Below are positions 12,700 to 19,858 of a stretch of DNA of 25,647 nucleotides, in pieces. Made by a program: the position numbers and the translations under genes. Numbering within the stretch: the first letter of the stretch is position 1; each line of letters starts with the position of its first letter. The stretch spans positions 1 through 25,647 of the forward strand of contig CAYPOY010000031.1 of NCBI GenBank assembly GCA_964412395.1, written 5' to 3'. Origin of the DNA: CAYPOY01 sp964412395. GTDB lineage: Bacteria > Chloroflexota > Anaerolineae > B4-G1. The notes under the pieces were generated by a model. It saw only the letters and a list, made by a program, of their open reading frames with translations, was not told the origin of the DNA and did no database searches.

Positions 12700-13848
12700 A
12701 TGTCCTACCGCTTCGACGTTCTCGCCACCGACGGTCGCGCCCGCGCCGGGATCTTCTATACTCCCCACGGGGAGGTGTCTACGCCGGTCTTTATGCCCGT
12801 GGGCACCCAGGCCACCGTCAAGGCCGTCTCCCCCCGCGACTTGCACGACCTGGGCGCGACGGTCATCCTGGCCAACACCTACCACCTATACCTGCGTCCT
12901 GGCGACGAGCGCATCGCCCGACTGGGCGGCCTGCATAAGTTTATGAGCTGGGACAGCCCCATCCTCACCGACTCCGGCGGCTACCAGGTCTTCAGCCTGG
13001 CCCAGCGGCGCAAGATTGATGCCGACGGCGTCACCTTCCGCTCCCACATAGATGGCTCCGAGCACCGCTTCACCCCGGAGAAGGCCATCGCCATCCAGGA
13101 GAATCTGGGAGCGGATATCATCACCTGCCTCGACGAGTGCGCCACCCCCTCGGACTACGACTACAACGTGCAGGCGCTGGCCCGCACCCACGCCTGGGCC
13201 GAGCGGTGCCAGGCCGCCAAAACACGCCGCGATCAGGCCCTCTTCGGCATTGTCCAGGGTGGCGTCTTCCCCGACCTGCGGGAGCGCTCCGCGCGCTTCC
13301 TGACTGACATGGGCTTCGACGGCTACGCGGTCGGAGGCTTGAGCGTGGGCGAGACCAAGGAGCAGATGCACAGTGTGCTGGAACTCCTGGACGGGCTCCT
13401 CCCGCACGACCAGCCCCGCTACCTGATGGGTGTCGGCACGCCGCAGGACTTGGTGGAGTGCGTGGCGCGGGGGGTGGACATGTTCGACTGCGTCCTTCCC
13501 ACGCGGCTGGCCCGCAACGGCGGCGCGCTCACCCGTACCCCTGGGCCGAGCCAGTCGAAGCCAGGCCGCCTCAATCTGCGCAATGCCCGCTTCGCCGACG
13601 ATCCCCGCCCCCTGGAGCCCGGCTGCATCTGCTATACCTGCACTCACTTCAGCCGTGCCTACCTCCACCATCTGACCTGCGCCAACGAGATCCTCGGCCA
13701 CCACCTGCTTACCTTCCACAACCTCCACTTGATGCTCACCGTCGCTCGCGAAATCAGGGGGGCCATTCTGGAAGGCGGGTTCCAGGCGTACCGGGAAGCG
13801 TTCTGGCAGAGAATGAATAATGAATCAATGAACAATGAACAATGGTAA
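12700..13848 (+). CDS. tgt: tRNA-guanine transglycosylase
   Basis: This 382-residue enzyme replaces G34 in GUN-anticodon tRNAs with the queuosine precursor preQ1. The general acid/base D91 lies in T-D-S-G-G-Y-Q-V-F-S-L; the nucleophile is D263 in M-F-D-C-V-L-P-T-R. Zinc ligands C309, C311, C314 and H340 show the C-x-C-x2-C-x25-H spacing of the family. I use ATG 12700; a GTG directly before it would add one residue. No clear ribosome binding site is seen, so translation may depend on coupling to the SPFH gene 27 bases upstream. Two oddities: an extra P-G-P-S-Q-S-K-P at about 281-288, encoded by a repeat-like sequence right after the nucleophile region, and a C-terminus (N-N-E-S-M-N-N-E-Q-W) encoded by a tandem array. 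Confidence 0.95.
   Translation: MSYRFDVLATDGRARAGIFYTPHGEVSTPVFMPVGTQATVKAVSPRDLHDLGATVILANTYHLYLRPGDERIARLGGLHKFMSWDSPILTDSGGYQVFSLAQRRKIDADGVTFRSHIDGSEHRFTPEKAIAIQENLGADIITCLDECATPSDYDYNVQALARTHAWAERCQAAKTRRDQALFGIVQGGVFPDLRERSARFLTDMGFDGYAVGGLSVGETKEQMHSVLELLDGLLPHDQPRYLMGVGTPQDLVECVARGVDMFDCVLPTRLARNGGALTRTPGPSQSKPGRLNLRNARFADDPRPLEPGCICYTCTHFSRAYLHHLTCANEILGHHLLTFHNLHLMLTVAREIRGAILEGGFQAYREAFWQRMNNESMNNEQW
13541..13567. repeat. Repeat-like insertion in tgt
   Basis: The sequence carries an AGCCAGTCGAAG core, close to the AGCGCAGTCGAAG of the kinase repeat, flanked by CCTGG/CCAGG inverted arms (13540-13544 and 13561-13565). It adds about eight residues that Tgt proteins normally lack at this point. 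Confidence 0.55.
13813..13845. repeat. ATG-containing heptamer array at the tgt/next gene junction
   Basis: Units ATGAATA, ATGAATC, ATGAACA, ATGAACA and ATGG begin at 13813, 13820, 13828, 13835 and 13842. The array supplies the C-terminus of Tgt and, at 13835, the start codon of the following gene, creating their 14-base overlap. Confidence 0.75.
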
Positions 13849-14509
13849 GTGGTGGGGGGCAGTTCGGGCTGTGGTCATAATGGCTGTGATCGTTTCCCTC
13901 GCATCGCTCCCGTCTTCCACTCCCTGGCCCCCCTGGCGAGTATACGCCTTCCGCGATGGCTCCTTTATCTTGCTTCCTATTTCCTTGCTTCCTGCTTCTT
14001 CTTCTCCCCCTCTCTTTGTCCCCTTGTCTCCTGGTCCCCCGCTCGTTCATCACACCTGGCACGTCACCGCCTCAGTCCTGGCCGACGTCACCGACGATGG
14101 CATCCCCGAATGGGTGTTCCTGGTCTGGCGGCCCTGGAGCGACTGGCCTATCCAGCGCTGGAGTTCTGTCTCCAGTCCCATCGCTGGTTTCCACGACGCG
14201 GCGGGCGACAGTTGTCACCTCATTTTGCTCGACCCCCGCGACGGCCGCGAAATCTGGGCCGGGTCGGCGCTGCCTGCGCCGCTCCTGGCACTGGTGGTGG
14301 GGGATGTGGATGGGGATGGGCGGGACGAGGTGGTGACGCTGGAGGGGGACTACATCACTGGCCGCGATGGCCCCGCCACCCGCGTGGACGTCTGGCGCTG
14401 GAACGGGTTCGGCTTTACGCTGGAATGGTGCTTGCCCGCCGGCACCTTCCGCCAACTCTGTTTGACCGATGGGAACAATGACGGTACACCGGACGTGGCA
14501 GTCCGCTGA
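13835..14509 (+). CDS. Exported protein with FG-GAP/VCBS-like repeats
   Basis: The product is 224 residues. The N-terminus (M-N-N-G-K-W-W-G then a hydrophobic stretch to about 27) looks like a signal peptide or anchor. Further on are two calcium-binding-like repeats: V-V-G-D-V-D-G-D-G-R-D-E-V-V-T-L and C-L-T-D-G-N-N-D-G-T-P-D-V-A-V, typical of FG-GAP/VCBS beta-propeller blades in secreted proteins. Only two or three blades fit, and the protein stops right after the last D-V-A-V-R, so it may be truncated; full propellers need about seven. Residues about 46-67 are encoded by pyrimidine-rich repeats and are probably not part of a fold. The start codon lies in a tandem array overlapping tgt. No function beyond extracytoplasmic binding can be suggested. 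Confidence 0.6.
   Translation: MNNGKWWGAVRAVVIMAVIVSLASLPSSTPWPPWRVYAFRDGSFILLPISLLPASSSPPLFVPLSPGPPLVHHTWHVTASVLADVTDDGIPEWVFLVWRPWSDWPIQRWSSVSSPIAGFHDAAGDSCHLILLDPRDGREIWAGSALPAPLLALVVGDVDGDGRDEVVTLEGDYITGRDGPATRVDVWRWNGFGFTLEWCLPAGTFRQLCLTDGNNDGTPDVAVR
14016..14039. repeat. Octamer array TTGTCCCC x3 (degenerate)
   Basis: TTGTCCCC, TTGTCTCC and TGGTCCCC lie in tandem, preceded by a pyrimidine-rich run from 13969 with two TTGCTTCCT copies 15 bases apart. All are read in the FG-GAP gene as L/P/S-rich residues. Confidence 0.7.
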
Positions 14510-14590
14510 GTGAGGTGAATGCGGCACATTGCGCTCCCGCCGCCGCTTCTCTATCCACTTGCGCTGGTTGGCCGATGTGCGCCGCCACAC

Positions 14591-14619
14591 TTGACATTTC
14601 GCCCCAATAGCCGTATCCT
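14591..14619 (+). promoter_or_regulatory. Sigma-70-type promoter for the DUF3160 gene
   Basis: TTGACA (14591-14596), exactly 17 bases, then TATCCT (14614-14619). The start codon at 14666 leaves a leader of about 40 bases containing a heptamer array and AAGGAGG. Confidence 0.65.
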
Positions 14620-14622
14620 TAC

Positions 14623-14650
14623 CTTGTATCCTGCGTCTTGCATTCTGCCT
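14623..14650. repeat. Heptamer array in the DUF3160 leader
   Basis: Four 7-bp units (CTTGTAT, CCTGCGT, CTTGCAT, TCTGCCT) lie between the promoter -10 and the ribosome binding site, so they would form most of the 5' leader. Confidence 0.65.
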
Positions 14651-14665
14651 AAGGAGGTAAACTCG

Positions 14666-16975
14666 ATGCATAAGTCAAGAGCTAGTATCATTGCATTGCT
14701 GACTCTCATCGCCGCCATGCTGGCCTGCGGCTTGCCCACGACACCGACACCGCCCCCGGCGACCGTCCTATCCCCCACTGCCGTTCCGCCAGCCATCCCA
14801 TCCTCCACTGCTGCTCCACCGACCGTCCTATCCCCCACTGCTGCTGCGCCGACCACTGCCTCTCCCACCACACCACTTCACCCACCTGACGTGCGTGGGC
14901 CGGGCTTCGCTGCCTATCCTGAGATAGCAGTTACCCTTCCCCCGGCCTACGAGGGATACGTCTTGCCAGTGAACCTGGCGGCGTTGGGCAACTACGGCCA
15001 GTTCACTTTCAGCGACGCACAGAGCGCGCTCCTGGCGCAGAACGGTTTCGTCGTTACGCCGGCCGAATGGCTAGAGTTCTTCCAACTCTACGAGAACATG
15101 CGCTACGAAGAGACCCCCGTCTTCGTCACCACCGACTCTGTCTACCACGTCTACCACCTGCTCTTCGACAAGATGCTGCGCGACCTGGAGCGGGAGCACT
15201 TTGAGCCTGACATCCGTGTTCTCACTGCTGCCTGCCTCCAATCGGCCCAGGCCGTCTACGCCGAATTGCAGGGCACTCAATTGGAGGAGATTACCCGGCG
15301 CGTCGTTGCTTACTTTGCTGTGGCCGATGCCCTCATCAACCCCGCCAGCGTTATCCCGCCGGAGGTGGGCGACCTGGTGCGGGAGGAACTTGCGCTAATA
15401 GATGCCCATATCGGCTTCAGCGCTAGCCCCATTTTCAGCCGGGACTGTCCCGCGAGCTGCGATCCTTGCGATCTCACCCCTCCGTTAGGGTGCCTGGACC
15501 GGCCCTGCATGTGCGAGGACTACTCCCAATACGTCCCTCGAGGCCACTATACCCGCAGTGAGCAGCTCCAGCGTTACTTTCGTACGATGATGTGGTACGG
15601 CCGCATCAACATGCGGCTGCAGAAGCCCGATGAGACCCGCATGGCGCTCCTCGTCACCTATATCCTGCGCCACACCGACCTTGCGAACAGTGGCCAGCCC
15701 GCCGCCGACGTCTGGGCGCGGGTCTACGATCCTACTGTCTTCATCGTCGGCAAGGCGGACGACCTGGGCTTCCACGAATACGGCGCGCTGTGGGACACCA
15801 TCTTCGGCCCCGATGCCCCCGCCTCCGCCATCGCCGACGAGGCCAAGTTCGCCGCCTTCGTCGAGGCCGCCCGCCAACTCCCGCCCCCGCAGATCAATTC
15901 GATGTGGGTCTACATCTGGGAGGACAAGGAGCAGGTGACGCAGGGCTTCCGCTTCATGGGCCAGCGTTTCGTCCTCGATGCCTACATCTTCGATGAACTC
16001 ACCTGGCGCGAAGTCGGCACGATGGACAACCCCCGCACGTTGCCCAAGGGGCTCGACGTGATGTCCGTCCTGGGTTCCGAAGAGGCGTACTCCATCCTCG
16101 ATGGGATGGGCGAGACCACCTACCTCCACTACCCGGAGCAGACGGCAAAACTCGGGGAGGAAGTCAGCGCACTGCAGATGGATTCCTGGACGCAGAACCT
16201 CTACTGGGCCTGGCTCTACGCCTTCGGGCCGCTGCTGGAACCGAAGGGCGCGCAGTACCCGGCCTTTATGCAAACCCAGGCGTGGACGCGCAAGGACCTG
16301 CACGCGGCGTTGGGCTCCTGGACCGAACTGAAGCACGACACTATCCTCTACGCCAAGCAGTCAATGGCGGAGTTGGGAGGTGGGCCGCCGCCGGAACCAC
16401 CCCACGGCTGGGTCGAGCCCAACCCCGAGGCCTACGCCCGCCTGCTTGCCCTGACCCGCATGACCCGCGACGGGCTGGAGAGCCGTGGCCTCCTGACCGA
16501 GAACACGGACACCAACCTGTGGCGACTGGATGACCTGCTCACTTTCCTGCTCGACGTGTCGCAGCGGGAGCTGGCGGGCGAGCTGCTGACCGATGACGAC
16601 TACGAGCGCATCAAGTACTATGGCGGTGAGTTGGAGGCGATGACACTGGCCGCTGCCGACCAGGAGGGCGAAGGCCGCCCCTTCTTCGAGCAGGAAGACC
16701 AGGCCCCCGTCGTCGCCGACGTTGCCACGGGCCTGGACCCGATCACGGGTGAGGGGGCCGTGCTGGAGGAGGGCACCGGCTACATCTTCGAGATTTACGT
16801 CGCCGTGCCGGACGGGGTGGGGGGGCTGCACGTCGCCAAAGGCGGCGTCTTCTCCTACTACGAGTTCCCCTGGCCGATGGGCGACCGTCTGACCGACGAG
16901 AAGTGGCGGGCGATGCTGGCGGCTGGCGAAGCGCCTGAGCAGCCGGGATGGACGGCCGGTTTCATCAGCGAGTAG
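14666..16975 (+). CDS. DUF3160 family lipoprotein
   Basis: The product is 769 residues; ATG 14666 follows AAGGAGGTAAACTCG. The signal peptide ends in a lipobox (A-M-L-A-C) with lipidated C21, so the protein should be anchored outside the cytoplasmic membrane. A Pro/Thr/Ser-rich linker (about 22-78) follows, then a large domain I recognise as DUF3160: E-T-P-V-F-V-T-T-D-S-V-Y-H-V-Y-H-L-L-F-D-K and later M-D-S-W-T-Q-N-L-Y-W-A-W-L-Y-A-F. A cysteine cluster at about 263-287 (C-P-A-S-C-D-P-C, C-L-D-R-P-C-M-C-E) may bind metal or form disulfides. No catalytic activity is known to me for DUF3160. The promoter and leader are its own. The CapA–UppP gene starts seven bases after its stop, so they are probably co-transcribed. 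Confidence 0.85.
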   Translation: MHKSRASIIALLTLIAAMLACGLPTTPTPPPATVLSPTAVPPAIPSSTAAPPTVLSPTAAAPTTASPTTPLHPPDVRGPGFAAYPEIAVTLPPAYEGYVLPVNLAALGNYGQFTFSDAQSALLAQNGFVVTPAEWLEFFQLYENMRYEETPVFVTTDSVYHVYHLLFDKMLRDLEREHFEPDIRVLTAACLQSAQAVYAELQGTQLEEITRRVVAYFAVADALINPASVIPPEVGDLVREELALIDAHIGFSASPIFSRDCPASCDPCDLTPPLGCLDRPCMCEDYSQYVPRGHYTRSEQLQRYFRTMMWYGRINMRLQKPDETRMALLVTYILRHTDLANSGQPAADVWARVYDPTVFIVGKADDLGFHEYGALWDTIFGPDAPASAIADEAKFAAFVEAARQLPPPQINSMWVYIWEDKEQVTQGFRFMGQRFVLDAYIFDELTWREVGTMDNPRTLPKGLDVMSVLGSEEAYSILDGMGETTYLHYPEQTAKLGEEVSALQMDSWTQNLYWAWLYAFGPLLEPKGAQYPAFMQTQAWTRKDLHAALGSWTELKHDTILYAKQSMAELGGGPPPEPPHGWVEPNPEAYARLLALTRMTRDGLESRGLLTENTDTNLWRLDDLLTFLLDVSQRELAGELLTDDDYERIKYYGGELEAMTLAAADQEGEGRPFFEQEDQAPVVADVATGLDPITGEGAVLEEGTGYIFEIYVAVPDGVGGLHVAKGGVFSYYEFPWPMGDRLTDEKWRAMLAAGEAPEQPGWTAGFISE
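14761..14841. repeat. 60-bp-period direct repeat in the Pro/Thr linker
   Basis: A 20-base sequence beginning GACCGTCCTATCC occurs identically at 14761-14780 and 14821-14840 (the next base also differs only in context). It encodes T-V-L-S-P-T-A twice, a linker grown by duplication just after the lipidated cysteine. Confidence 0.85.
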
Positions 16976-16982
16976 CGATCAA

Positions 16983-18914
16983 ATGAGCGAGGAAGTGAGG
17001 AAGCGAGGAAGCCGCGCTACTCGTTTCTTCCTTGCTTCTTGTTTCCTTGCTTTCTGCTTCCTTCTCCCTGGCGAGCCCCATGTTCCATCCAGGACTCTCG
17101 CCTTCGTCGGCGACGTGATGCTGGGACGAGGGGTGGCACAGGCGCTGGACGGGGATTGGGAGGCCGCCTTCGCTGGGGTGCAGCCCTGGCTGGCCAGGGC
17201 TGACCTGGCCTTCGCCAACCTGGAGTCGCCGCTGACGACCGCGCCGCTCCTCCCTTCATCCCCCTCAGTGGGGGAGACAGAGGGGGGGCTGTACGACCTG
17301 CGAGCACCGCCGGAGGCGGTCGCCGCTCTTCGCGCAGCCGGCTTCGACGTCGTCTCCCTGGCCAACAACCACGCGCTGGATGCGGGCGGGGTGGGCCTGG
17401 CCGAGACGGTTGCCACGCTGGATGCGGTGGAAATCGCGGGGGTGGCAGATTGGTCGCCAGTGTACCAGTCTACCAATTTACCAATCTACCGGATAATCGC
17501 CTTCGACGACAGCCTTACACCCCTTGATCTGGAAGCCGCTGCCGGGGCCGTCGCCAGCGCAGCGGAGCGAGCCGATGTGGTCATCGTCTCCATCCACTGG
17601 GGAGGTGAGTACCAGGCCGCGCCCGGCCCGCGCCAGCAGGCCGTCGCCAGCGCGCTGGCCGCTGCCGGGGCCGACCTCATCGTCGGTCACGGGCCCCACG
17701 TCCTGCAGCGGGTCGAGTGGGTGGGTGAGACGCTCGTCGCCTACAGCCTGGGCAATTTCCTCTTCGACCAGCCTTATCCCGCCGACTGCCGCTGGGGAGC
17801 CATCCTGCGTGTCACGCTGCAAGGCGATCGCATCGTCGCCGTCGAAGCCATACCGACCGTGGCGGAGCGAGGCTGCGTGGTGCCTGCCGGTCCCGAGGAC
17901 TCCGCCGCCATCCACAACCGCATGAGACTGGTAGATTACGAATCTACGAATCTACGAATCTACGAACAACCAGGAGCACAGACCGTGAATCTCTTCCAAT
18001 CACTCCTCCTCGGCGTCCTTCAGGGCGCGACTGAATTCCTTCCCGTCAGCAGTTCGGGCCACCTGGTGCTCGTGCCCTGGCTTTTGGACTGGCCTGCGTC
18101 GGGCCTGGCCTTCGACGCTGTCGTTCACTGGGGTACGGCGCTGGCCGCCGTCGCCTACTTCTGGCGCGATTGGGTCTCGCTTGTCCAGGCGGCTTTTCGC
18201 TCTTTGTACAGGCGAACCTCGCGCAGCCTACAGATCGCCCTGGCGAGGGGAAAAGTGTGGGCGGGCGGGGATGCCTTCAGTCTGGAATCTGCCGCTCAGG
18301 AACCACTGCGGTTGCCACCTGCGCAAGACCTTGTAGAGGTGCCGGACGCCCGGCTGGCCTGGCTCATCCTGCTGGGCACGCTGCCCGGGGCGCTGGCCGG
18401 CTGGCTGCTGGAGGATTTCTTCGAGGGTATGTTCGCCCGCCCCGTCGCGGCGGCCGGCTTCCTGCTGGTCACGGCAGCGCTCCTGACCGCCAGCGAGCGA
18501 TTTGGCCGCCACGAGCATAACCTCGACAAACTGGTCTGGCTCGATGCATTGCTCATCGGGCTAGCCCAGGCGCTCGCCATCCTCCCCGGTATCTCCCGCT
18601 CCGGCGCGACCATCGCCGCCGGGCTGGCATGTGGGCTGCGACGGGAGCCTGCCGCGAGGTTCAGTTTCCTCCTGGCGACCCCCATCATCCTCGGCGCGGG
18701 GCTGCTCAAGATAGTGGGCTTGGCACAGATGGGTGGTCTGGCAGCGCAGACCCCGACCCTCGTCGCTGGCTTCGTGGCGTCCAGCGTCGTTGGCTTCGGA
18801 TGTATCCACTTCCTGCTGCGCTACTTGCAGCGACGCCGCCTCTACCCCTTCGCCGTCTACTGCGCTGTCGCGGGCCTTGCCTGCCTGCCCGTGGCACTGG
18901 TACGAGGGATGTAG
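16983..18914 (+). CDS. uppP: CapA-like protein fused to undecaprenyl-diphosphatase UppP
   Basis: One 643-residue frame joins two envelope proteins. Residues 1-30 are a signal peptide encoded by repeats. Residues 38-305 are a CapA/PgsA-type metallophosphatase-fold domain: G-D-V-M-L-G-R-G (D44), A-N-L-E-S-P (N79/E81), N-N-H130, H205-W-G-G-E and G-H236-G-P-H. Residues 335-643 are UppP, which hydrolyses undecaprenyl pyrophosphate to recycle the lipid carrier: Q-G-A-T-E351-F-L-P-V-S-S-S-G-H360 and L-P-G-I-S-R539-S-G-A-T, with hydrophobic spans throughout. An octamer array encodes the junction at about 317-327. UppP has its own AGGAG and GTG start at 17985, so it is probably also made alone. ATG 16983 has no clear ribosome binding site and lies seven bases after the DUF3160 stop. 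Whether the fusion is stable is doubtful. Confidence 0.85.
   Translation: MSEEVRKRGSRATRFFLASCFLAFCFLLPGEPHVPSRTLAFVGDVMLGRGVAQALDGDWEAAFAGVQPWLARADLAFANLESPLTTAPLLPSSPSVGETEGGLYDLRAPPEAVAALRAAGFDVVSLANNHALDAGGVGLAETVATLDAVEIAGVADWSPVYQSTNLPIYRIIAFDDSLTPLDLEAAAGAVASAAERADVVIVSIHWGGEYQAAPGPRQQAVASALAAAGADLIVGHGPHVLQRVEWVGETLVAYSLGNFLFDQPYPADCRWGAILRVTLQGDRIVAVEAIPTVAERGCVVPAGPEDSAAIHNRMRLVDYESTNLRIYEQPGAQTVNLFQSLLLGVLQGATEFLPVSSSGHLVLVPWLLDWPASGLAFDAVVHWGTALAAVAYFWRDWVSLVQAAFRSLYRRTSRSLQIALARGKVWAGGDAFSLESAAQEPLRLPPAQDLVEVPDARLAWLILLGTLPGALAGWLLEDFFEGMFARPVAAAGFLLVTAALLTASERFGRHEHNLDKLVWLDALLIGLAQALAILPGISRSGATIAAGLACGLRREPAARFSFLLATPIILGAGLLKIVGLAQMGGLAAQTPTLVAGFVASSVVGFGCIHFLLRYLQRRRLYPFAVYCAVAGLACLPVALVRGM
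16987..17050. repeat. Opposed purine and pyrimidine octamer arrays encoding the signal peptide
   Basis: GCGAGGAA, GTGAGGAA and GCGAGGAA (16987-17010) are followed by TTCCTTGC at 17028-17035 and 17043-17050 in a pyrimidine run. The two arrays are near-complementary, so the mRNA could fold on itself. The first encodes the charged E-E-V-R-K-R-G-S-R; the second the hydrophobic F-F-L-A-S-C-F-L-A-F. Confidence 0.75.
17251..17287. repeat. GC-rich palindrome inside the CapA domain
   Basis: CCCCC (17260-17264), TCAGT, GGGGG (17270-17274), with weaker outer complementarity between the flanking CTCCC and GAGGGGG. It is read as P-S-S-P-S-V-G-E-T-E-G-G at about 91-102, in a loop after the conserved A-N-L-E-S-P motif. 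Confidence 0.6.
17463..17490. repeat. Octamer array TACCAATC x3 inside the CapA domain
   Basis: TACCAGTC, TACCAATT, TACCAATC and a final TACC. It encodes Y-Q-S-T-N-L-P-I-Y at about 161-169. It is the same octamer family as 8174-8197. Confidence 0.82.
17933..17964. repeat. Octamer array AATCTACG at the CapA–UppP junction
   Basis: A degenerate unit (AGATTACG, 17933-17940) is followed by three perfect AATCTACG units (17941-17964). The array is open in every frame and ends 20 bases before the UppP GTG. Confidence 0.9.
17972..17987 (+). promoter_or_regulatory. Internal ribosome binding site and GTG start of UppP
   Basis: AGGAG (17972-17976), eight bases, then GTG (17985-17987), at exactly the point where UppP homology begins (V-N-L-F-Q-S-L-L-L-G-V-L-Q-G). 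In the next frame the same bases read GTGA, which would be a four-base stop/start overlap. Confidence 0.75.
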
Positions 18915-18931
18915 GCGATATAAGAGGATCA

Positions 18932-19786
18932 ATGATCGCACGAACAAGGCTTGTGCCGGGGGTTCTGTCATTCCTATTGACCACCCCCTCCTTTCACCTC
19001 CTGCTTCTTGCCTCCTGCATCTTGTTTCTTCTGGGTGCCTGCGCCCCCCAACCTATCACCGTCACCCGCGAGCCCGTCACCCTGCGGTTGGTGGCTGCCG
19101 ATTCCTGCGAGCCGCTGGCTGAGGAGCTGGCTGTCGCCTACGAGGAGGCCCATCCCTGGATCACGATTCAGGTCGAGGTCTTCAACTCCTCGGTGGCCGA
19201 ATGGATGCTGCGCACGGGCGGGGCAGACCTGGCACTGCTCTCGTGGCTACAAGAGGCTGCCGATGAGAGGCCGCTGTGGTCACAGTACTTTGCCCGCGAC
19301 GGCATCGCCATCATCGTTCACCCTGCCACGCCGTTCACTGAGACTGGGCTGGCGCACCTGCAGGAGATATTCCGTGGCCGGGTGCAGGAGTGGGGTGGGA
19401 TGGTGCTCACCGTCGTCAGCCGTGAGGAGGGTTCCGGCACCCGTGCCGCTTTTGAGAGCGCAGTGTTGGGCGACTACGACGTTGCGCTCACCGCTGTAGT
19501 GATGCCTTCCAGCGAGGCTGTCTCCAGGTACGTAGCGAGCACCCCAGGTGCTATCGGCTATGTCTCAACACTGCGGCTAAAAGAGTCTGTTGTAGATGGT
19601 GTGCGAGTGCCGCCGGTGGAGGGCGCTTTGCCGACCTCGGCTGCCATCTCCGACGGGAGTTACCCGCTCTCGCGTCCGCTCTATCTGGCGGCTACTGCCG
19701 AACCGGCTGGTGAGGCCCGCGAATTTGCCCAATGGGCATTGGGGCCGGAGGGTCAGGCCGTCGCTGCTAGATTGGGAAACTGGTAG
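18932..19786 (+). CDS. PstS-like phosphate-type substrate-binding lipoprotein
   Basis: The product is 284 residues from ATG 18932 (AAGAGGATCA upstream). The signal peptide ends in a lipobox L-G-A-C with lipidated C37. The mature part is a periplasmic-binding-protein fold of the PBP-like/PstS group: L-R-L-V-A-A-D-S at the first strand, L-Q-E-I-F-R-G-R-V-Q-E-W (the typical I-F-x-G-x-x-x-x-W motif), S-R-E-E-G-S-G-T-R-A-A-F-E (the oxyanion-binding S-G-T-R), and P-G-A-I-G-Y-V-S. It should bind phosphate or a similar oxyanion outside the cell; no pstC, pstA or pstB is in view, so it may serve a remote transporter or sensor. It starts 17 bases after the UppP stop. The hydrophobic core of the signal peptide is encoded by a heptamer array. 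Confidence 0.85.
   Translation: MIARTRLVPGVLSFLLTTPSFHLLLLASCILFLLGACAPQPITVTREPVTLRLVAADSCEPLAEELAVAYEEAHPWITIQVEVFNSSVAEWMLRTGGADLALLSWLQEAADERPLWSQYFARDGIAIIVHPATPFTETGLAHLQEIFRGRVQEWGGMVLTVVSREEGSGTRAAFESAVLGDYDVALTAVVMPSSEAVSRYVASTPGAIGYVSTLRLKESVVDGVRVPPVEGALPTSAAISDGSYPLSRPLYLAATAEPAGEAREFAQWALGPEGQAVAARLGNW
18998..19032. repeat. Heptamer array encoding the lipoprotein signal peptide core
   Basis: CTCCTGC, TTCTTGC, CTCCTGC, ATCTTGT and TTCTTCT in tandem, read as L-L-L-A-S-C-I-L-F-L-L just before the lipobox. Confidence 0.75.
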
Positions 19787-19828
19787 AGAACTCGTATATG
19801 AAAACTTCCGTTTCCCGCCAGAACGGGG

Positions 19829-19834
19829 TATAAT
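19829..19834 (+). promoter_or_regulatory. -10 element for the acyl-CoA mutase gene
   Basis: A consensus TATAAT lies 24 bases before the ATG. The hexamer 17 bases upstream is TTCCGT (19806-19811), a weak -35. The leader would be about 18 bases and contains GGGAGGTGAG. Confidence 0.55.
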
Positions 19835-19858
19835 CGCGCTAACAATGGGAGGTGAGAC

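Noticed and set aside
15485..16336. 283-codon minus-strand frame in the DUF3160 gene
   Set aside because: Antisense to a coherent lipoprotein; composition mirrors the real gene.
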